Positions 58,590 through 64,000 of a stretch of 64,000 nt of DNA are shown here, piece after piece (the first letter of the stretch is position 1; the number at the start of each line of letters is the position of its first letter). The stretch covers positions 32,906 to 96,905 of the forward strand of contig JAAEAF010003366.1 of the NCBI GenBank assembly GCA_011037195.1. Reading direction: 5' to 3'. The notes under the pieces are model-generated. The model had not been told where the DNA came from, did not search any database, and saw only the letters and a list, made by a program, of their open reading frames with translations. The position numbers and the translations under genes are program-made. Origin of the DNA: Triatoma infestans (Eukaryota; Arthropoda; Insecta; Hemiptera; Reduviidae).

Positions 58590-59337
58590 TTTCCGGAATT
58601 TTTCGCGAAACAGCTTCGGTAAATATTTACGCTTTTTTTTACTGTTGATAAGAGGAAGTACTGCGATCATATCAAATTGCTGAAATTAAGTTATTACCAG
58701 AAATACATTTTGAGGTCACAGGAGTTCGATAAAATTGTTTTTGGCGAATGGTGTGTGTGTGTGTGTCTGTGTGAGAGAACAAAATGTCTCATAAATGAAA
58801 CATCACAGGAAGCTTGAACTTGGTATTCCGTTTAGGTACTACCACAGCATCTGACACAAAGATTTCGGACAAAATCCATCAACCGGAAATGCAACTTTAC
58901 TAAAAGTTACTTTTTTGTTTTTCTCCTTTTTTTCGCGATTTTCACGACAACGGCTCCAACGATTTTGTGCAAAACTTCATATACTTATCTATCTATAGGT
59001 ATCTATACAAATGAATGAATCCTTATCACTTTTATTTGAAACATTTTCCCGGTTAAAGTTTGATTTCTTGATGAGGTGCTGGGGAAAACGGCAACGTTTA
59101 GCTTGTCTCTACAGTACCGTTTCATTACAATCTATATGGTATTGCATTGCTTGAATTCCAGATTTGAAGGAAATCTGTTAACCGGATTTGCGAATTAAAA
59201 AAAAAAAAGTGATCATTGAGTTTTACTTTCTCTTACGCCTAGTAAGAGGAAATATTGCGATAGTGCCGATTGCCGAAATTCTGTTTTTACCGGAAATAGT
59301 CGTCACCTGAATATGAATAAAAATGTTTTTAGCGAAT

Positions 59338-59371
<34 letters not shown>

Positions 59372-59730
59372 GTGTGGGTTTGTTTGTGTGTGTGTCTGTA
59401 TTCTAGGGTACGACCACAGACAGCAACAGAACGAAGATTTCCGGCAAAATCCAATAACCGGAAGTGCTGTACTGATTTTTTTTTTTTTTTTTTTTAGTTT
59501 TTCGTAATTTTCTCGAATACGGTTTCAAAGATTTGTCTTTAAACTTCGTTATTACATATTATTATATACCTATCACATTTATTTTGAAACATTTCTCTCT
59601 GGAAAATTGATATTTTTTTTTTGGAGGTTCTGGGGGGAACAGTAGCAGCGTTATGCTTTCCTCTAAAGTACTACTTCAGGACAATATATGGTTTTACCAC
59701 CTAGATAAATTATTACACATTAAAAGCATT
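58590..59730 (+). repeat. ccggaagtgc-family repeat, two consecutive units (left of LINE)
   Basis: Each unit has 'aagaggaagtactgcgat', the (GT)n tract (58749-58768; 59340-59372), 'gcatctgacacaaagatttc', 'ccggaa(a/g)tgc', 'ttatttgaaacattt' and a G-rich 'ggggggaac' block. The palindrome 'actttctcttac..gtaagaggaaat' marks the join near 59224-59252. Confidence 0.88.
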
Positions 59731-60170
59731 ATTATTATTATTTGTAGGTGGGGAGGGAAACCCTACGCTATCCAAAGCCTCACTGGGCCCATATAGCTAC
59801 CCCAAGAAAAACAACAACAAACCGGGTCTAGAACAAAAATCCAGACCCGGATCTAATCCATCTAAGATTCACCGCAGTCCGAATAAATCGGACAATAACC
59901 TTAAGCGGAAATAGCCTAAGCTCTTCCACAGACATCCTATTCCGACCAAAGGTCCTGAACCTAATTTTTTCACAACCCAGGCAGTCAGTTATAAGATGGA
60001 TGGGTGTTTTCCTTCTCTGTCTCACAGACTCTACAAAATGGATCCGGCATGAGCCCCATTATGTAGAGATGTCTCCTTAAACCACAGTGTCCAAGTAAGT
60101 GATCCAACCAGATGCTTGAGAGCGCTCCATGAAAAACACAGCAACGTCTCCTCACTAATGGCCTTGTCCG
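59731..60170 (-). mobile_element. 5'-truncated LINE insertion with 12-bp target duplication
   Basis: The direct repeat attaaaagcatt at 59719-59730 and 60171-60182 flanks the insert, and the host repeat continues across it. On the minus strand the insert encodes LVRRRCCVFHGALSS, GHCGLRRHLYIMGLMPDPFC and CRVCE, then after a frame change PIHLITDCLGCEKIRFRTFG, and ends in an (AAT)n tail next to the left duplication. Only the last ~440 bases arrived, typical of incomplete reverse transcription. Confidence 0.9.
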
Positions 60171-60715
60171 ATTAAAAGCATTGATAGAATTACAAATTTG
60201 AAGAAAATCAGTTAACCGGAAGTGTGACGTCATACAGTTTTGGGAATTTTCTCGAAAACGATTATAATGATTTCGTTTTAACTTTTGGTAATGCTTACTT
60301 CAGTTGTGGCGCCATTTGTGGCGTTAATTTCGAAAGTTATATACGTAGTTGGTTCAGTGTTTTTAAAATGATCTATTGGGCCATACTGTATCATCATCAT
60401 TTCTCTGCCTGACAAGATTTAGTATTCATTAAGTATTGGTACTTATCCCCCACCACCTCTATATTTATGTAATGACAAATATGTAAAAGTTGAGTTTAAA
60501 AATTTTTCATTTTATATATAATTGTATTAAAAAAGGAGTAAGAGAATGTTGTGTGAGTGGTTCACATTATTTATTTATTTTTTTTAAGAATATTCTCGAA
60601 AACGGATGGAACGAATTTCTTAAAACTTGTAATGTTATCTGCATAGATAAAAACGTTAACATTATTTTATTTGAAACATTTTACAGTCAAAATTTATATT
60701 AGAAGGTTTTTGGGG
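60171..60715 (+). repeat. ccggaagtgc-family repeat, continuation right of the LINE
   Basis: It resumes with 'tttgaagaaaatcagttaac', 'ccggaagtgtgacgt', 'ttctcgaaaacgatta' and reaches the tail 'atgttgtgtgagtggttcac' near 60547. Confidence 0.85.
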
Positions 60716-60892
60716 ACCTGTCAATTAGGTTTAAATTTAAACTGTCGCTACAAGCTTTGCTTCTTGAAACAGAGGACGTCCCCTCAAAGTCCTCTCAAGT
60801 GTATATGTAATAACATCTACTAACTTTTCTTTTAGCCCAACTAACATTAGAATTTTAAAGACAAATTTGTTATGTAAAATTAAATTGTATTC

Positions 60893-61165
60893 ATCCGGTA
60901 TTTTATCCATCGTAGCATGCATATTGGTTTTGTTCCTAAGGGATTTCGGATATTCATCCATCATCAGAGCAAATTCACCAAGTTCGTGTAGATGATAGTT
61001 CACTTCAACATAATGTTTCTGTTACACTCACACTTGTTGGATTGTTTACGTTGAAGTGAACCCTTTACACGAACTTGGTGAATTCGCCCTGAAGATGGAT
61101 GAAAATCCGAAACCGGTCAGGAACAATATAAATATACATGCTACGTCGGATAGAATACCAGATTG
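60893..61165. mobile_element. Inverted-repeat element with two hammerhead-like arms
   Basis: The left arm (60893-61013, minus) and right arm (61048-61165, plus) share 'gttgaagtgaac', 'cacgaacttggtgaatt', 'gatggatga', 'ccgaaa' and 'catgctac'. The centre contains 'gttacactcacacttgttgg'. The right arm core is CTGAAGA...GAAACCGGTC (61089-61118); the left is CTGATGA...GAAATCCC. Fragments of the family lie at 18.0, 21.8 and 28.3 kb. Confidence 0.75.
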
Positions 61166-61214
61166 TTATCCAGCATTGTGGATCCACCCATATTTTCAAC
61201 AATTATTCCATATA

Positions 61215-61810
61215 CTAATTATATTAAGAGGAAGTATGCGATCGTGCCAGATTTTTAAAATTGAGTTTTCCCCCAGAAATCCACGTTTTGAGATCACCTG
61301 AGTCCAAAAAAAAAAGTGATTTTGTAGAAAATGGTCTGTGTATGTATGGGTATGTGGATGGATGTGTATGAAAAGAATATCTCAAAAATGAAAAGTTGCA
61401 GGAAGCTCAATGTTGGTGTTATTGTTTAAGTACTACCACCCACATCAGATACGAAGATTTCGGGCAAAATCCATCAACCGGAAGTGTCACATTACTGAAT
61501 AGTTTTTTCAGCTTTTTGTAATTTTCTCGCAAACGGTTCCAACGATTTTCTTTAAACTTGGTATATCAACTACATATATAATTTTTATTTGAACACATTT
61601 CTCCGGGAAAATTCATTTAAGGACACCTTTGGGGGGGGGTGGGGGGAGAGATTATGTTTTCCTCGAATGTGCTATAACAATTCTGGCAATTAAATAATAT
61701 TATTTAGAATTACATTCCCAGTTTGAAGAAAATCTGTTGACCGGAATAGCGACTTCACTGAATAGGTTTATCAATTTTTTGTGATTTTCACCATAAACAT
61801 GCCGATTTTT
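61215..61810 (+). repeat. ccggaagtgc-family repeat, best-preserved first unit
   Basis: Block order: 'aagaggaagtatgcgatcg', 'ccagatttttaaaattgag', GT-rich tract (61335-61370), 'aaaagttgcaggaagctca', 'gatacgaagatttcgggc', 'accggaagtgtcacatta', 'caaacggttccaacgatttt', 'cgggaaaattcatttaagg', 'ggggggggtgggggg', 'gtttgaagaaaatctgttg'. Confidence 0.88.
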
Positions 61811-62388
61811 TATTGGGATTTGTGATATCCCTCTCATTTTAGATTTTGTTGGGATGGGATTGATATGTATGGGAATCACATTCAGGTAACTCCTGAAAAA
61901 CCAACTAGTACATACGTTCCCACAGTTTGTGGTTGCATAATTTTATAAATTGAAAAGTGAACCATACAGATTATCTGTATTAAGAGATTTTAAGCACATT
62001 CAGCCAAATAAAAGAGCTTACTTACTTTATTAGTCACCCGAATTATCTGCTAATTAATGTCAATATATCAATTATTACAATGGATCTTTAAAATTATGTA
62101 AAAAAAAAAAAAAAAAAAAAAAATGAAAAAAAATGAGATTACCCGCAGCTTTTGCTATTTCAGTATTTTGTTTTGCAGCAATCAAATAGAAGTGTGTATG
62201 TTGAATCATAAATAAAACGTTGGTGATAGATTGAAATGATGCTTCTTTATGTGTAAGTTCAAATCGTCCAAATTGATCAGGCTCTCATACATATTAGATA
62301 ATGTGTAATAAAATAACAGGACGCCATTTCCTCCCGTCAACAAATGCTGATCTATTATCATTTCCTATAGCATGGTTGATGCTTACTC

Positions 62389-62420
<32 letters not shown>

Positions 62421-62770
62421 CATCATCATCATTTTCTGTTTCCCAGTTGTTCTGATCACTGATTGTTTTCTTCTATCATGTCTCCAATTTTTCTTATAAT
62501 AATAAATGATATAATTTCTTTAAATTTTGAATTTTTTATAAACGTTTAGTTTGATGTTTTAATTTTATACATAAATATTAATTACATCTAAATGATTGTA
62601 AGCCTTCTATATAATATTACTTCAAAAAGATTGTAAATTTTTTCACAATTTTTTTCAAACGAAAGTCATGCTTCCAAAATAATTTGCTTTTTCGATAATT
62701 GTATTTAATCTACCCTTGTTCTAATGATTTGTAGAATTGCATTTACTTCAATGTTTATTGGTGTTACCCT
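61810..62770. other. AT-rich stretch with a trinucleotide repeat
   Basis: No gene seen. It contains an A run at 62100-62123 and the (CAT)n tract listed separately. Confidence 0.5.
62388..62431 (+). repeat. (CAT)n microsatellite
   Basis: About 14 CAT/ATC units with one CAC interruption. Confidence 0.95.
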
Positions 62771-62774
62771 CGTA

Positions 62775-63720
62775 TTTTTACTTTCTCATACTCCTAAGTA
62801 AGAGGAAGTATTTGTAATTTTCGATATCGAGTTTTCACCGAAAATATCCGTTTTGAGGTCCCCTGAGTCCAAAAAAATGGTTTTTAGCAAATGGTCTGTG
62901 TGTGTGTGTGTGTGTATGTATGTTATGTATGTATGTATGTATGTGAACAGCATAGCTCAAAAATGAAAAACCGTAGAAAGTTGAAACTTGATATTCCGTT
63001 TAGGTAACCATGCCATCTGATAGTGGGTCATCTATCAAAATTCCTCAACCGGAAGTACCACTTTACTTGTTGTTTTTTTTACTTTCTCAAAAATGGCTCC
63101 GACGATTTTCTTTAAACCTTGGTGTATATCAACTACATACACAAAGACCTACAACTTTTATTTGAAACATTTCTCTGGGAAAATCCATTTAAGGGCAGGT
63201 ATGTGGGAGGGGTGGAGTTAAGTTTTCACCTAAAAGTGCTATTTCAGTTTATTAAATAATTCTATTATCTGAATAATGTTAATTAGAATTAAATATGTTG
63301 TAGAAATTCCGAGTTTGAAAAAAAATCGGGTGACCGGAAGTGCGTTTACTTTACCATTTTACTAAAAGATTTTTTTTCACATTTTCGCGATTTTCTCAAA
63401 AAATAGCTCCAACAACATCTTATATAAACTAACCATACAAAGATCTACAACTTTTATTTAAAAACATTTCTCTTAGGAAAATTCATTTAATGGCACTTTT
63501 AGGGGATGGGAGGGGTTATGTTTTTCTCTAAAGTGCTATCATAGTTGATTATACAATTCTATCATCCAAACAAAAATAATTAAAAATAAATGGTTGTCCA
63601 AAATTTCGAGTTTCCAAGAAATTAGTAAACCGGAAGTACGCTTTTACTTCCGTCGCTTTTTTCCGTTTTCGTCGTATTTCAAATTAATTTGGTACACAAA
63701 CTATAAAGTGGTATTTCAGT
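62775..63720 (+). repeat. ccggaagtgc-family repeat, three core units
   Basis: It starts with the palindrome 'actttctcatactcctaagt', followed by the (GT)n/(ATGT)n tract at 62895-62942, and three cores at about 63050 ('ccggaagtacca'), 63335 ('accggaagtgcg') and 63628 ('accggaagtacgc'). It shows most clearly that the core block is tandemly repeated about every 290 bases. Confidence 0.9.
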
Positions 63721-63786
63721 GAAGAACCACTTGTTCAGCCAAAATTTGTTTTATTTTTCACATTATTAGTTACAGATCTTTTTAAT

Positions 63787-63833
63787 AAATTTCTTACGTT
63801 TCGGCACTAAACGTGCCATCCTCAGAGGAAATT
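63787..63833 (-). ncRNA. Hammerhead-like ribozyme core
   Basis: On the minus strand: stem I AATTTC-CT pairing with AGAAATTT (about seven pairs and one bulge), CTGAGGA (fits CUGANGA), U, stem II GGCAC-GTTTA-GTGCC (five perfect pairs), GAAA, a two-pair CG stem III and the NUH site GUA. It is the best-formed example in the window. The surrounding element could not be delimited at the window edge. Confidence 0.5.
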
Positions 63834-64000
63834 CTACAATTATAAAAATATTGTTTACACATTTACATATAAATATACTTATTACACCATAAAACTTGTA
63901 TATTTTTTTTTTTTTTGTCCAAAAATTACTAACCATTTATTACTCTGCAATTTATGTGAAAGTTTTCTATGCACTATTTTGTGGGCTTCGTTATTTATCT

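Noticed and set aside
62388..62431. CRISPR-like periodic repeat
   Set aside because: It is a simple CAT microsatellite without spacers, in a eukaryotic genome.

Overview
The window is nuclear DNA of an insect: AT-rich, intron-bearing and packed with insect transposable elements, plus a linker histone H1 gene and the remains of an insect steroid-hormone P450. The order cannot be fixed from sequence alone. Host genes are few. They are an intact H1 gene (about 1.4-2.0 kb, minus), a CYP307 (spook-type) pseudogene spread over 19.8-29.1 kb (minus), the last two exons of an unrecognised gene (30.4-31.3 kb, plus), and two related single-exon reading frames for tiny Cys/Pro-rich, one-pass membrane proteins (34.0 and 47.6 kb, plus), each starting just after a splice acceptor.

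Most of the rest is transposon. From left to right: the RNase H end of a LINE (0-1 kb); a LINE 3' scrap (3 kb); a nearly complete but decayed two-ORF LINE (6.0-11.2 kb, minus) split by a 0.9-kb foldback; a second decayed LINE (13.0-15.6 kb, minus) split by a 310-bp inverted-repeat element with a 10-bp target duplication; an errantivirus-like Ty3/gypsy element with 98.7% identical LTRs (21.8-28.3 kb, plus) inside a P450 intron; more LINE tails (33-36 kb); a dead mariner (35.8-36.8 kb); a GC-rich island (37.5-38.2 kb); a solo LTR (38.7-39.1 kb); and a truncated copia (39.5-42.5 kb).

From 31 kb onward, and very densely from 57 kb to the end, the sequence is dominated by one non-coding modular repeat family marked by a recurrent 'ccggaagtgc' core, a built-in (GT)n tract and an 'agtaagag' palindrome. 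At least eleven pieces occur in both orientations, and other elements sit inside it (solo LTR with ATAT duplication, LINE with a 12-bp duplication).

Most notable for follow-up: (1) the pair of C-x-D-C-x-P-W-Q-R membrane microproteins; (2) hammerhead-ribozyme-like cores (CTGANGA, hairpin, GAAA, NUH) in at least four inverted-repeat families, as expected for Penelope-like elements; (3) the errantivirus with an exact T-TTT-TTA frameshift signal and an in-frame integrase-to-envelope deletion; (4) the modular ccggaagtgc repeat.
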